From: Weissella confusa
GTDB taxonomy: Bacteria; Bacillota; Bacilli; Lactobacillales; Lactobacillaceae
Reading direction: 5' to 3'
Length of the DNA: 64,000 nucleotides
Assembly: GCA_014332815.1 (NCBI GenBank)
Contig: JACSZT010000002.1
Location: 1 to 64,000 of the forward strand
Below, one piece after another: positions 1 to 10,804 of this stretch. The translations under genes and the position numbers were made by a program. The stretch's first letter is position 1; the number at the start of each line of letters is the position of its first letter. The notes beneath the pieces are model-generated. The model did no database searches and was not told where the DNA came from. It was given only the letters and a program-made list of their open reading frames with translations.

Positions 1-20
1 ATTCAGAATGTTTTCAAAAT

Positions 21-52
21 AAAAAAGCGTCATCACTGACTGTGATAACGCT
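21..52 (-). terminator. Rho-independent terminator before yhgE
   Basis: The stem AGCGT...ACGCT is extended by a nearly complementary inner part. It is followed by a run of T on the minus strand. After restoration it lies between the IS end and yhgE. Confidence 0.6.
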
Positions 53-198
53 GAACTGAACCCCATGAGTTGGAGTAAATCTAACTCATGGGGTTTTCTT
101 ATGTTCTCGAAAGAAATTCAAATTGAAGCAGTATCGATGTATCTCAAAGGTGTTCCGCCCGTTGCAATACGGCAAAAATTCGGAATCAAAGCTCATTT
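52..198 (+). mobile_element. End of an IS3-family-like element, transposase start
   Basis: The end motif TGAACTGAACCCC is followed by a perfect-stem hairpin (CCCCATGAGTT and its complement, 61-93). An ATG at 101 then opens a frame reading MFSKEIQIEAV, a short helix-turn-helix transposase start typical of OrfA in IS3-like elements. The frame runs into the block edge at 198 and is not continued after restoration, so only about 150 bp of the element is present at this edge. A nearly identical copy lies at 62,767-62,913 in the other orientation and is cut at the same codon. Confidence 0.65.
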
Positions 199-296
199 GG
201 AAAACGACAGCATAAATTGATGGCAAGACCAACAAGCCAATCATGACGACAATATAGAATTTATGCTCTTTAAAATATCCCCACTCTGCTTTAAAC

Positions 297-2513
297 ATCT
301 AGTCCCTACCTTTCAATCATTCTGCTGCACTTTATACTCCAGTAGAACAAATAAACGTTAACAACCAATGCCTAATCTTTAGGCATCATTGCCTATACTT
401 ACCATCTGAAATGCCCTTATTGGCCTCTTTTTCATTAAGAACCGTAAAGTCCATAGCATCAGATTTCTTCAATTCACTCGCCAGGTCTTTTCCGACAGAC
501 AGTTTCTGCTTATCCACTGTATACGCCTTGTCCTTATTCACCACCACAACAGGCAAATCGGACACTTTTTGATACGGATTCCATAGCGAACTCAACTGTT
601 TTGCGTAGGTCTCGGTCACTTCACCAGCAACCTGCGCCACGATACCTTCAGCCGCTGTTTCAGCCATCTTTCCGGCAATAAAACTGTGCCCTGAACTAAT
701 CTCATAATGCAGCACCATTTTCTTTGGTTTATCCGCTAGCAAGCTTGTGGCATTCTTCGAAAAGTCTTTTGGAATGGTAATTTTCATATAGTCGTCAGAC
801 AATTGTGTGACACCTTCGTCCAATGTTTTTGTTCCATTTTCAAAATCCGTCGCGCCATCAGTCAGCGTACCCAGATTCGTGGTAATCGTCTTATTCCCAT
901 CTTCCAGCTCTAAAGATCCATCTGATAACGCTTTGTTAGCCTTAGCGGCATCGTTAACCCCGGCACCAACTTTCTTAACAGCCTTCACCGTCCCGGCTAA
1001 CAATTCGTCTGCCTTCGTTTGGACGTCTGCCAGTGTCGCTTCGACGTCAGCTAAATCTTGGTTCACCGCTGTCGTGCCTAGCTTGTCATTAAGTTGCGAC
1101 AGACCATCCGACACCTCTTTGCTACCATCGTAAGCCTGGTTGACACCGCTCGTGTACGTCGCAACCCCACTAGTCAAGGTCGTCGCATTCATGGCTGAGT
1201 TTGATTGCTGTTTTTCAATCGCTTGGAGAACCACTTGTTTTTGATTATCATCCAACTCATTCAAGCCATTGATAAGTTTCGCCAATTCTTGTTGGTCATT
1301 CTTTTGTGCGTCCGCAAGAATTTCCTTTTGCGCCTTAATTTGTGCAACAACTTGCTTTGCATCTTCTAAATGCTCTGGCTTTGGCCCATCAGTCAATTCA
1401 GTAATGGCTGCTGATGCCTCTCGTATTTGCTCAATTCCGTTCGCCAAGTCATTCTCCGCAATCGTTTGAACCTTGTCGTGCAATTGCGCCGCTGAATCCA
1501 GCTTTTCTTGTGCTTTATCCAAAACTGGTTGCAACTTCGCTTCAAGATTGTCAAAATCCGTCTGCAACGCACTTAACTTTTGGGGGACAAGTCCGTCACC
1601 TAACGTCTTCGATCCATCCGCTAATTGAGAAGATCCACTACGGATTTGGTCCGCCCCCGAAATCAAAGCAGGAACGTTGCTCTTAACCGTTGTTAGGCCA
1701 CCACTAAGTTGTTGTGATCCTGATAGCAACGTCGCTGAATTTTGATTTAATTCACCCAGCCCCGCCGTCACCTGATTTGAAATCCCAACGTACAATCCAA
1801 CCGACAACATGTATGGCGTCATACCCGTTCCGTTGTTTTTAACGTGGTCCTTTTCCGTTTCAACAGCCTTCACTGGTGTCGCAACTTGGTTATACAAGGC
1901 CTTTGTTGCGTGGAAACCACTCGTTGCCTTGCCAACCTCACCCAACTTCTCAGCCAATGTTGCGTTACCACCCTGAATCTTCATTACCGTCATACCATAT
2001 GTGGCCCATGGGTGAATTGGGTCCAGCCCCAACACTGCTACGGCCAAGCCATACACAATGGTTGCCGCCAAAACAGAATAGAATACTAACACACTCATCT
2101 TAGAAGCGAACCAGCCTAATTCAGATTCAGGCTTCTTACGTGGTTCACCCATTCCCATCATCAAATTAAACGCCAGCCACTCACGGAAACCATCAACCGT
2201 GTATGTCATTGGCAAGTACGGGTGTAACCATTTGAAGAATCCGCTCGTTAATTGAATTGGGTAGGTTCCTGCTGAACCACTCAATTGCAATACCAAGAAG
2301 ACCACCGCCAAGAATGCTCCTGGTTTGTCCAACCAGAGATTCAACGCGGTGACAATGGCACCGAATGTCAGTGATCATTGTAATTGAAAAGGCAACCTTA
2401 TAGCACTTGCTACGAGGTTGCCTTTTTGTATGCATTATAGTTCTTCGAGATCCGACATCATTGTAAAGTTACGCATGCGGGCTGCGTAATACAAGTACAT
2501 GATAATTGTAAAG
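297..2513 (-). CDS. yhgE: YhgE/Pip-family membrane protein
   Basis: The restored protein has about 738 residues. It starts MFKAEWGYFKEHKF with one membrane helix, followed by the family's extracellular segment with VSDLPVVVVNKDKA. A long low-complexity coiled region then carries repeated G/S-x-L units such as SGSQQLSGGL and DGSLELEDGN. Several C-terminal membrane helices end with MSDLEEL. This is the layout of the ABC-2-like YhgE/Pip proteins, known as phage-infection or type VII-associated proteins; the transported substrate is unknown. It ends at a terminator shared with the convergent DUF805 gene. Confidence 0.85.
366..391. promoter_or_regulatory. Operator-like palindrome upstream of yhgE
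   Basis: CAATGCCTAA and TTAGGCATCATTG form an imperfect inverted repeat. It lies about 85 bp before the yhgE start after restoration. The shape suits a TetR-type repressor site, but no such gene is seen nearby. Confidence 0.4.
2387..2428. terminator. Bidirectional terminator between yhgE and the DUF805 gene
   Basis: AAAAGGCAACCT and AGGTTGCCTTTTT form a strong stem with A/T runs on both sides. The two neighbouring genes converge on it once blocks are restored. Confidence 0.75.
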
Positions 2514-2567
2514 ACGGCCGTGATACCCAGCAAGACACCAACCTGTGGCCATACCGACCCACCAATC

Positions 2568-3155
2568 ATAATCTATTGTTCTCACACAGCGAGCGCATTT
2601 ACAGCAACGGCTCAATGCGAATTACGCTTATGATTGGTGGCATTTTTGCGTTAATCGGCTTCATTCTGTCCGTTTTGCCAAGCGATACGCTAACTGGCAC
2701 GGGCTTCATCGGTCGTCCAAAAGATCAAAAGCTTGTTTTTAAAGAAGATTATACTGATTCATCCGATGACGGTAGTCAGCCTAACGTACAAGGCATTGAA
2801 AATTGGAAGCTAATGAGTGAACTACTTTCAGCACCGTTCACATTTATCGTTGTAATAATTGGTATCCTATTGGCTTTGGCCATGTTCTTACCAAATATCG
2901 CGCTAACGATTCGTCGTTACCGCGACGCTGGTACGGTAACTTGGGTTGCTTGGCTTGTTTGGATACTTTAGGAGGTATTTGTTATGGTAACTATGTGGCA
3001 AGCATTTATTAATTTTTGGAAAGGCTACGTGAACTTCACGGGCCGTTCAACTCGTGCCGAATTCTGGTGGATGAGACTTTGGTCAACTATCATCTTCTTT
3101 GTTTGGCTTATTTTATTCGTTATCGCCTTGGTAAGCGATTCTAGCCTAATTAGTA
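2568..3155 (+). pseudogene. DUF805 membrane protein, probably interrupted by one stop codon
   Basis: The start MVTMWQAFINFWKGYV follows a GGAGG ribosome site. Family motifs NFTGRSTRAEFWW and RRYRDAG are present, with four predicted membrane helices. The restored frame is continuous through three blocks except for a TAA at the junction of 2,970 and 2,575, after VAWLVWIL. Beyond it the same frame continues with a fourth helix and ends in a natural TAA next to the terminator. The stop may be a true nonsense mutation or a base error at the junction. Function of the family is unknown. Confidence 0.6.
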
Positions 3156-3242
3156 AGGTCGACAAGTCTGAATTGACTAGCATGGTTGGCGTTGTGGAAC
3201 ACGGGCTATTTTTGAACATCGTTGATAAGGTTGTTGTCGGTC

Positions 3243-3941
3243 GCGACAACGGCGTTGAAATTTTCGATGCTCACCCACAACCTTTGATTTAAAGAAAATG
3301 CAAAAGTCTCGCTAAGGCGAGGCTTTTTTATTTGTTTTGAATATCAACTATGACACAATTATCTTCTGCGCCAAAGCTAACGCACTACTTGCCAGTTGAA
3401 GTCATCCCTTATGGATCTGACCAACTTTTCAAGCGTTTGGAAGCCAAGGGCTACAAGCCTTCATGGCGTCTTGACCAAAACGGCAACCCCGTTCGTACCG
3501 ACTCAGCAAACTTCTTAATTGATTTGCACCCAACTGATATTACAGATCCATTCACGCTTGGTCAGCGTCGTACGGCAGCCAAGCTTGGCATTCCAATGTA
3601 CAACGTTGATGACGTTGACCACATTGACCTAACAATCGACGGAGCCGACGAAATTGACCCTGAATTTGCTGCTATTAAGGGTGGCGGGGCCGCTTTGCTT
3701 TGGGAAAAAATCGTTGCCATTAACTCATCACGCAACATCTGGGTTGTTGATGAAGGTAAGCGTGAAATGGAAGTTGGCCACATGACTGATACAAACGAAC
3801 TCAAGAAAATTGCCGGTTATCGCGCAGCTGAATTTGTCGAAGACGGCATGGTTGTCGGTATCGGTTCTGGTTCTACCATCGCGTACGTTATCGAAGCCCT
3901 TGGCAAGCGCGTGGCGGAAGAAGGACTTAACATTGTTGGTG
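3243..3941 (+). CDS. rpiA: Ribose-5-phosphate isomerase A
   Basis: The restored protein of 232 residues is the usual length for RpiA, which interconverts ribose 5-phosphate and ribulose 5-phosphate in the pentose phosphate pathway. It shows the phosphate loop [15 protein letters not shown] near residue 30, the catalytic DGADEID and [11 protein letters not shown] around residues 80-105, and VEHGLFLNIVDKV near the C-terminus. The supplied sequence has the C-terminal piece first and the N-terminal piece last, each readable on the plus strand, a clear illustration of the block flipping. It would supply phosphoketolase substrates together with the xfp gene at 51 kb. Confidence 0.95.
3304..3329 (+). 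terminator. Terminator of rpiA
   Basis: The stem GTCTCGC-TAAG-GCGAGGC is followed by TTTTTT directly after the rpiA stop. Confidence 0.75.
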
Positions 3942-4087
3942 TCCCAACGTCAGACAAGATGCTTCGTCGTACCAATCAAGCAGTGTCGCACGGAACGCAC
4001 GAATCTTTTCTTCGTCCCACATGTCAATCATGACTCGTCCTCAATTTCTTTTTTCATAATGAGTCCAGTTTAGCAGATTTCACTAAC

Positions 4088-5188
4088 AAATTAGCACCTT
4101 CGTTTTTTGCATTTGCTTAAATCAATGCTTATAAGCGATAATAGAAGTATTAAATCTGTAATAGCCAAGACCTTCCCAAGCTTTCAGCAAATCTTGCTCA
4201 GGTGCTGCTGCCAAATCATTCAACGTTGGGAACATGGTCATAAACCGATTGAAATACGGAATGACTGTTTGCACCTGCGTTTGCTGCAACATAATTTCTG
4301 ATACCCAGACACGGTATGGGTCTTGGTTTTCGCGCCACGGCAAGTCAGCTCGACCTAACAGACGCGCAAACACGCGGAAGGCATTACCGTCGATAGCTGG
4401 CACCGGCTCCTTAAAGGAAATGCTAGCGATAGCCGCTGCCGTATACGGTCCGATACCCGTTAGATTTTCAAGTTCAGCCATCGTATCCGGCCAGACACCG
4501 TTGTAATCATCACGTACTTGAATCGCGGCTTTTTGCATGTTGCGAACACGTGATGTGCCATCTGCATAAGCAGCATTAAATTGCTTAACCGGCGAGTGTT
4601 CAGAATCATAATTCTTGGCACTCATATAAGATGACCCTAAATCCATAATCGCTTGATTAAAATCACCTGGACGCTCTGGGTCAATCAATTGCAAACCCAA
4701 GTCAAAAAACACCTTACGCGTCTTCGGCTGTGCGATATCGGCATCAATTTTTTCGTCCTCAGACCACTCAGCATCCGGATCAGTAACGAAGTCTGTCAAC
4801 GCATAGAGTGGCATCGTCCAAAAATTAGCGAGCAAACCAGTCGTTGGGCGCTGCTCCCATAGATAGCCAGCCGGTGAATGCACAGCCACCGCAAAATAGG
4901 TAATTGGCTTAGGCTTGGGCGCCTTTGACTTCACCGGATAGAAATCTTCATGTGGATCACGCGTCAATGCGTCAAATTCACGCCACGTACCTCGTTGTAA
5001 TGGCATTGCTTCAACTTCAGCCGTCAGTACGGTCACCGTCCATTTTTGGTGCGTGTATACGTGCGTCACTGGTCGACCAGCCATTTTAGTTAACTCAGCC
5101 ACTACGCCATAATCCGCCAGCAAACGTTTCTCAGTAGCTGCAATCATATTGGTCATCGGTCAAAGCAATTGAAATCGCTGCAGCGTCG
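4088..5188 (-). CDS. mutY: A/G-specific adenine glycosylase without an iron-sulfur cluster
   Basis: This 366-residue protein removes adenine mispaired with guanine or 8-oxoguanine. The restored order is MIDMWDEEK, then the glycosylase core [13 protein letters not shown], the helix-hairpin-helix [12 protein letters not shown] and the catalytic-loop [10 protein letters not shown], and finally a C-terminal NUDIX-like recognition domain ending WKRLN. The region that normally holds the four cluster cysteines reads [17 protein letters not shown] and has none, as known for some lactic acid bacteria. The gene is divergent from rpiA. Confidence 0.9.
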
Positions 5189-5265
5189 TCAATTCCTGGA
5201 TCCATATCCAGCAAGATTTTGTGTGTCATGTCTATATTCCCCGTGTTCCATTTGTGAGTCTGTGT

Positions 5266-6182
5266 ATTAGATAATACCATACATCACGACTGCATAATAT
5301 TGCATATTAATTCAATCGTTTCCAAATTTTTTCTTGGATTTTTGGTAAAATCCCAACCAGGCATCCCTGACGCACCGTGTACGTGAGACGCATCCTGATA
5401 GTGCTTCAACAAAGGCATTTGGGCCCCAGTTGCAACCGGCACCTTATCTTGCACACCGAAGAACTCCACCAACTTTAAGGCGTTAAGCGTCGTCTTATCA
5501 GCGCTGACGTTACCCGCAACGGTCGTCAAAAGTTTTACATCGAGGTTACCGCCTGAAAGTGAGCCACCCATGACAACCAAACGGTCAATCTTAGCTTTCG
5601 TTTCAGGGTACATGCGGAACAAGTGCGCCACATTAGTAAACGCACCCGTGGCAACAAGGGTTAGCTTTTCGTCACTGGCCATCAACGTATCACGCATCGC
5701 CTCAACCGCATGTTGTGCCAATGGCTTCGTCGTCACTGGCGAATCTGCATAATTACCCAACAACGCTTGCAACATTGCACCTGCTTCGTTAAGCGTACCA
5801 AGCTTTTGGATATTTTCGTGTGAAAGCAATGCTTTCATCGTCACATCAAGGCCCACCATCACAATTGGCAAACCAGCTTCGAATACAATTTTAGCAGCGT
5901 GTGGATCTGTATAAATATTAAATTCTGCCACACTAGACAGTGCTACATCAATGTCCGTGGCCACTGAAACATTTGTTTGTCCGTCGTGTGACGTGCGCAA
6001 AATGTCAGCAATTGTCCCACCCATTGCGGGACCTTCAGTCACAACATCAACCCAATAGTCAGTTAATTCAAAGTACTCTGGGTGTGCCAAATAGAACAAT
6101 GTGTTCACATCGTGCATTGGCTTTCCCTCAATTTCATGCGCCGCAAATTCTTCAGGATTCATCACCATTCTCCAAACTGATT
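5266..6182 (-). CDS. Nucleoside hydrolase (IunH/RihB type)
   Basis: The 305-residue restored protein begins [19 protein letters not shown], the calcium-binding DxDxxxDD signature of inosine-uridine-preferring nucleoside hydrolases. Later family elements are LVATGAFTNVA and VMGGSLSGGN, plus HDVNTLFYLAHP near the C-terminus. It splits nucleosides to base and ribose in salvage. It sits alone between mutY and rsmG and ends in a hairpin that contains the parS site. Exact substrate cannot be told from sequence. Confidence 0.88.
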
Positions 6183-6246
6183 CCAATAATAAAAGAATAC
6201 CGCAAAATGCCCGTCTAATCAATAGTTCCAAGGAGTTCAAGAAAAC

Positions 6247-6290
6247 AAAACAAGGTGTTATGTTTCACGTGGAACACAACACCTTGTTTC
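6247..6290 (-). terminator. Long hairpin terminator after the nucleoside hydrolase
   Basis: ACAAGGTGTT and AACACCTTGT pair around the parS site and are followed by T-rich sequence, so one palindrome may act as terminator and ParB site. Confidence 0.6.
6261..6276. promoter_or_regulatory. parS centromere site for ParB
   Basis: TGTTTCACGTGGAACA, read on the other strand as TGTTCCACGTGAAACA, matches the Gram-positive parS consensus TGTTNCACGTGAAACA at every position. It lies just upstream of rsmG-parA-parB, as expected for an origin-proximal site. Confidence 0.9.
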
Positions 6291-6312
6291 ATTACTTAAT
6301 TCGGGCAATTTC

Positions 6313-7031
6313 TGCCATAAACCATTCGTTAAACGGGTGCAACTCTTCTGTCTGTAATTCTGGATATGCCCAGGCCAACGTCAAAGAGTCGTAGAAGTGC
6401 TTCAAGTACACTTCATCACGTTCAGTAATTGCCGTTAGGTTCATGTGTTCATTCACCGCAACTAAACGCTCGTAGTATTGCTGATATTGCGCTAGTTGTT
6501 GTGCATTCAATTCAACATTATGCTCGCGTAATGAAGCTGGCGCCGTCTTGTTACCGAATTCTTCGGCACGAGCATGTTCAACTGTTACGCCTTCCAAGCC
6601 CAATTCCTTTACCAAATCACGCAAGAAGTTGATGCGCTTGTTCAAGGCATCAATAATCGTGATTTGCAATTGCGGAAATGCAATCTTCAATGGCAATGAT
6701 GGGAACCCAGCCCCAGCGCCAACGTCAATCACTAGACTCACGTCGATTTGGTCGCCAATCTCAGCCCCCAAAGTTGTGATGGCCTTCTTCGCTTCTGCCA
6801 ATTCTTCATCAGCAGCGCTTCCCTTCATGGCCAACAACACGCCACCAACCTTAACGAATGGCAACGTCAACTCCCCCAAGACATTCAAACGAGCCAAAGC
6901 ACGGGCCGTCGCAACATCATATTGCTCACCGCTAGGGATGCGCCCAAGTTAACCGTCGTGGTCGTTTTACCGACACCACCCTTTTGGTTAGCTAATGCAA
7001 TAATGTGTCCCATTGTTTTCCCCTTTCTACA
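6313..7031 (-). CDS. rsmG: 16S rRNA (guanine-527-N7) methyltransferase
   Basis: The restored protein has 238 residues, typical of RsmG/GidB. It starts MNPEEFAAHE; the second of two close ATGs is preferred because GGAG lies 7 nt upstream. Motifs are [20 protein letters not shown], the SAM-binding [16 protein letters not shown], and [10 protein letters not shown]. It methylates G527 of 16S rRNA with S-adenosylmethionine. It is 14 bp from parA. Confidence 0.93.
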
Positions 7032-7045
7032 ACGGCTTGCGCACT

Positions 7046-7815
7046 GGATCACCAGGCTTGCGCGGATACTTTTTTGGTGTGTTCTTTACTTTCTTAATCA
7101 CGATAACCGAACGTGGATCACCATTTGAGCACCGGCCAAGCGAATCGTGGCTGGCACAATGTCCATGCCCTCGTGTGACGTTGGCATAATCACGTCGGCC
7201 AATGGCACATCGTGAACCAATACGTCGTACACATCGCGTTCAATACTTGACTTTTGCACGCCTGAACCTGATGTGGCGTTTCCTTGTGCATCAGTGTCGA
7301 TCAACAACACTTTCTTACCTAGGGATTGTCCCAACCCTTCAAGGGCGTAGTATTCAGCTTGCACTGGAATCAAAATTGAGTCCGCTGCTGAGAACGTGTT
7401 AATCGTCACCAATCCAAGTGAAGGTGGATTGTCGATTAGGATGTAGTCGTACTTTTCACGAACACCTTCCAAGGCATTCTTCAAGCGCAACTCGCGCGCC
7501 ATCGCTGGTGCCAATTCAAGTTCGCCACGTGATGGCGCTTCTGACAAACGCACGTTACGTGGAATAACCGTGTCGTACACATCGCTACCGAAGTACTCAC
7601 GCACATTTTGAATAACATCTGATGACAAGTTGGTACGAGGATCAACCATCGTCATCAACACACCCTCAACTTCCAAGTCTGGGTTGAAGTGTTGCTTAAC
7701 CAACTTCATGTTGTTCATCAAACACGAACCGTATCAGTCGTTGCAATTTCTGTATCAAGACCTTGTTCAGCAAACAAAGCGCCTAGACCGCCACCGTTGC
7801 CACCAAGGCCACCCA
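7046..7815 (-). CDS. parA: Chromosome partitioning ATPase ParA (Soj)
   Basis: This 256-residue MinD/ParA-type ATPase has the deviant Walker [17 protein letters not shown] at the N-terminus, [14 protein letters not shown], and the switch region [19 protein letters not shown]. With ParB and the parS site at 6.26 kb it forms the chromosome segregation and initiation-control system. The start has a GAAAGGGG ribosome site. Its last codons overlap the parB start by 13 bp. Confidence 0.93.
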
Positions 7816-8711
7816 AACCTGACTTCTTAGTGTTCGCCATGAGCTGCCAAGACCTCCTTTGCCAAGTCCATATAAACTTCGGCTCCCTTTGACTTTGAAT
7901 CATAGTCAATGATTGCCAAACCGCCAATTGTGAGGCACGCCAACGACGCTCACCGGCCAACAACTCGTATTGCGTGTTGTCCTTAGGGTTGTGACGCACA
8001 ATCACTGGTTGCAACACGCCGTTTTCCTTGATTGATGCTGCCAAATCTTGCAAAGCATCTTGATCAAAGACATGACGTGGTTGGAATGGGTTCGCCACAA
8101 TCTTGTCGATTGCAATAGTAGCCACGGCTGAGCGAGCCTTACCAAGGCGCTTGGCCACTTGTTCTTGCGTCAACTTCAACGCATCCATCATGTCGCGATA
8201 AGCTTGCGCCTCTTCAAGAGGCGTCAAGTCTTCGCGTTGCAAGTTTTCCAAAATAGCGGCTTGCATCATTTGTTCGTCGTCTAACTTACGAACAATCGCC
8301 GGTACGTCCTTCTTGACAGCTTGTTCGTTCAACTTGTTAACCAATTGTTCAAGTTGACGAACCGTCATGCTTTCAGCAATTGCACGCTTAGCAACTGGCA
8401 CAATGCGACGCTTGTTGCGCAATCCGAGCAACGTACGCGCTTGTCCCATTGATAGTTGACCAGCTTGCAACATATCCTTCACTTCGTCAGGCAAGTTAAG
8501 CAAACGAAGGAAGAATTATTCCTCGTCAAATGAAATGCCCAATACATCAAAGATGCGGTTCAAATCATCATCAGACAAGTATGCAATTTCAATTTTACCA
8601 GCACCCTTACGATTACGGGTGACGTTGACCTTCGTCCCAAACTTATCTTCCAAAGCAGCCGTCGTTGCCTTCAAATAAGCAGATGGTTCGTCGTTACCCT
8701 TACCAGTAGTG
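7803..8711 (-). CDS. parB: Chromosome partitioning protein ParB (Spo0J)
   Basis: The protein has 302 residues. It begins [17 protein letters not shown] and carries the CTPase/box regions [11 protein letters not shown] and [15 protein letters not shown]. The helix-turn-helix segment [17 protein letters not shown] follows, then a C-terminal dimer domain ending [12 protein letters not shown]. It binds parS and spreads as a CTP-dependent clamp. Translationally coupled to parA. Confidence 0.93.
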
Positions 8712-8726
8712 CTGTTCTGACGCTGA

Positions 8727-8936
8727 ACGCAAAATGCGCTTCAAGCGCTTATCGAAATCATGACGCGTCATCATTACTTGGTGACCACAACCTTGGCACG
8801 TCAACTTAATGTCGGCGCCAATACGGTTGATTTCCCATTCATTCGCACCACACGCATGTGGCTTCTTCATCTCAACTACATCATGCAAGTTGTACATAAC
8901 CAACCTCCAAAATTCTTGAATACGGGCCAAACGATC
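8727..8936 (-). CDS. DUF951 zinc-ribbon-like small protein
   Basis: The product is a 69-residue protein, [21 protein letters not shown], with CQGCGH and an upstream HACG suggesting a metal site. The family is regularly found between parB and ychF in lactic acid bacteria; its role is unknown. GGAGG lies upstream of the start. The stop is 2 bp before ychF. Confidence 0.8.
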
Positions 8937-8938
8937 AT

Positions 8939-10042
8939 CTGGCACTTCAACCATTCCCACGTTTGGTTCGATCGTGGCAAATGGGTAGTTAGCCATTTCG
9001 GCACCCGCCTTAGTAATTGCGTTAAACAAAGTTGACTTACCAACGTTTGGCAAACCAACGATTCCTGCTGTAAGAGCCATTTTTAAATACCTATCTCTCT
9101 ATTAATCGTCAATTGGGTCAACCTTACCGTTAACGTGAGTGATGTCATCATCGTCAAAGGCACGAACCACGTGCACGATGGCGTTTACTTGACGGATGTT
9201 TTCAAGGAACTTGTTTCCCAATCCTTCACCCTTTGAGGCACCCTTAACGATACCGGCAATGTCAGTAAATTCGAAGGTCGTTGGCACGATCTTGTCAGCT
9301 GGCACTTGTTCATCTTCGTTCCAATCAATTGAACGAGCAGGCTTTCCTTCTTCCAAAACTGGCTTCAACTTAGCAAGCACTTCAAATTCTGCAGCAGCAT
9401 CCTTGTCCTTAGCTTGCTTAGCCTTCTTTTCCGTTGTTGCGTAACGCTTTTCAACGGCTTCCAAGTCGGCCAAAACCAACTCCAAGTTGATTGTGTTGAT
9501 GTCATCTTCGTCATCCATACCGGCCAATTCTTCTTCGGCACGGGCTGAAATTCCAATAACATCAGCGTTTTCGGCTGCAGCGTATTCCTTGATTTGTTGG
9601 AAGTACTTTGATGCTTCTGGATCTGCCATGTCATCTTCAGCAACGTTAGCCACGTACAAAACTGGCTTTGACGTCAACAAGAAGAAACCACGCACAATCT
9701 TCATAAATCCACGCTCAAAGTCTGAGTGGATAACACCGGCAACTTGTGGTGCCTTCATACCTGCACGGAACGTCCAAGCACGCGTTTCCTTACCACCAGC
9801 GGTAAAGAACGTACGCAAGTCCAACAAGTGGTAGGCTGAACGAATCAAACGGTTCAAACCTGGTTCCGTAATACCTTGCAATTCCATCAATTCAGCCTTC
9901 GATGGTAGCGTAGGCGTTACCGTTTGTTCTTGTGATTCTGTCATGAGTTCCCCCGATTAAACGTTGAACAAGAATTCGATGATATCACCGTCTTGGACAA
10001 CATACTCCTTACCTTCTGAACGACGACGTCCAGCTTCCTTAA
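8939..10042 (-). CDS. ychF: Redox-regulated ATPase/GTPase YchF (OLA1 family)
   Basis: The 367-residue restored protein has P-loop [18 protein letters not shown], switch region [20 protein letters not shown], a coiled-coil insert with [13 protein letters not shown], and a C-terminal TGS domain with [15 protein letters not shown] ending [10 protein letters not shown]. YchF binds ribosomes and prefers ATP. In the supplied order its six pieces are spread over chimeric frames, which gave the first sign of the block pattern. Confidence 0.95.
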
Positions 10043-10054
10043 CTGCCTTCATTG

Positions 10055-10777
10055 AACCGTATTCGTCCAAATCAGCAAAAGCAACCGTTTCGGCACGAGC
10101 CTTGCGCCCCAACGCTTCAGCAGGTGTGTTAAACAATTGACGCGCTGTCGTACCAGTCTTTTGACCGTCCAACAACTTTGCGCCAACTTCAGCAATCAAG
10201 GTTGCCTTGCTTTCGTCGCCTTCAACAAGTTGTACCATTTGCCAAATAAAATCTTGATTACGCTTCGTCAAACCAGACGTGGCCAAGTCGGCACGACCAC
10301 CCAACAATGATGTCAAAACCAATGAGGTAATTCCAGCTGCACCGGCACTACCAGTTTGTGATGCCTTGCTAAATAGCAACGTCAATCCAAACATAAAGCT
10401 GAACATCATGAAGAAGGCAATTGCGTTATCAACCAACAATGGCCAGAAGCCGTATGTTGCGTAGCCAGGTGCTGGCGTTGCTTCAGTTGCGTTAAAGGCG
10501 ATTACGGCGAATACTAGGTACAACCAACCTGGCAACAATGGGTTGATAACAGCTGGCAAGTAGCTGAAGCCCAAGTATGCCAAGAACCACAATACAAAGG
10601 CACCGACTGAAATCAAAATCTTCAATAGTACTGGTGTCTTTGAACCGTCCTTCTTTGGTGCCAACGTCATTGTAACAACGGCGAAGAAGAATATAACTGG
10701 CTCGTAACCTTCGTTCTTCACGTAGATTTCAAGCAATTCAGCAATTTCGTGATCATCATCAACAATCAAAATTTTCA
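10055..10777 (-). CDS. DUF1129 multi-pass membrane protein
   Basis: The protein has 240 residues with the start [15 protein letters not shown], a soluble region TKRNQDFIWQMVQLVE, and four or more membrane helices including WFLAYLGFSYLPAV. The end GGSTRRPQTK is basic. This matches DUF1129 proteins that follow ychF in lactobacilli. Function unknown. Confidence 0.75.
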
Positions 10778-10804
10778 TCGATTCATCCTCACTAATTCTA
10801 GTTG

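Noticed and set aside
807-1133. Long plus-strand open frames opposite yhgE and similar frames opposite xfp and ychF
   Set aside because: They are shadows of real coding pieces on the other strand with no family motif and no ribosome site.
386-2344. YhgE-like frame with its C-terminal helices at the front and the N-terminal domain at the end, suggesting circular permutation
   Set aside because: The order change follows the 198-bp blocks exactly, as in all neighbouring genes; it is not a permuted protein.
9957-10778. Apparent fusion of a response-regulator start, a multi-helix membrane region and a TGS domain in one open frame
   Set aside because: It is a chimera of pieces of three neighbouring genes (regulator, DUF1129 protein, ychF) made by block flipping. 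The pieces separate into whole genes when restored.
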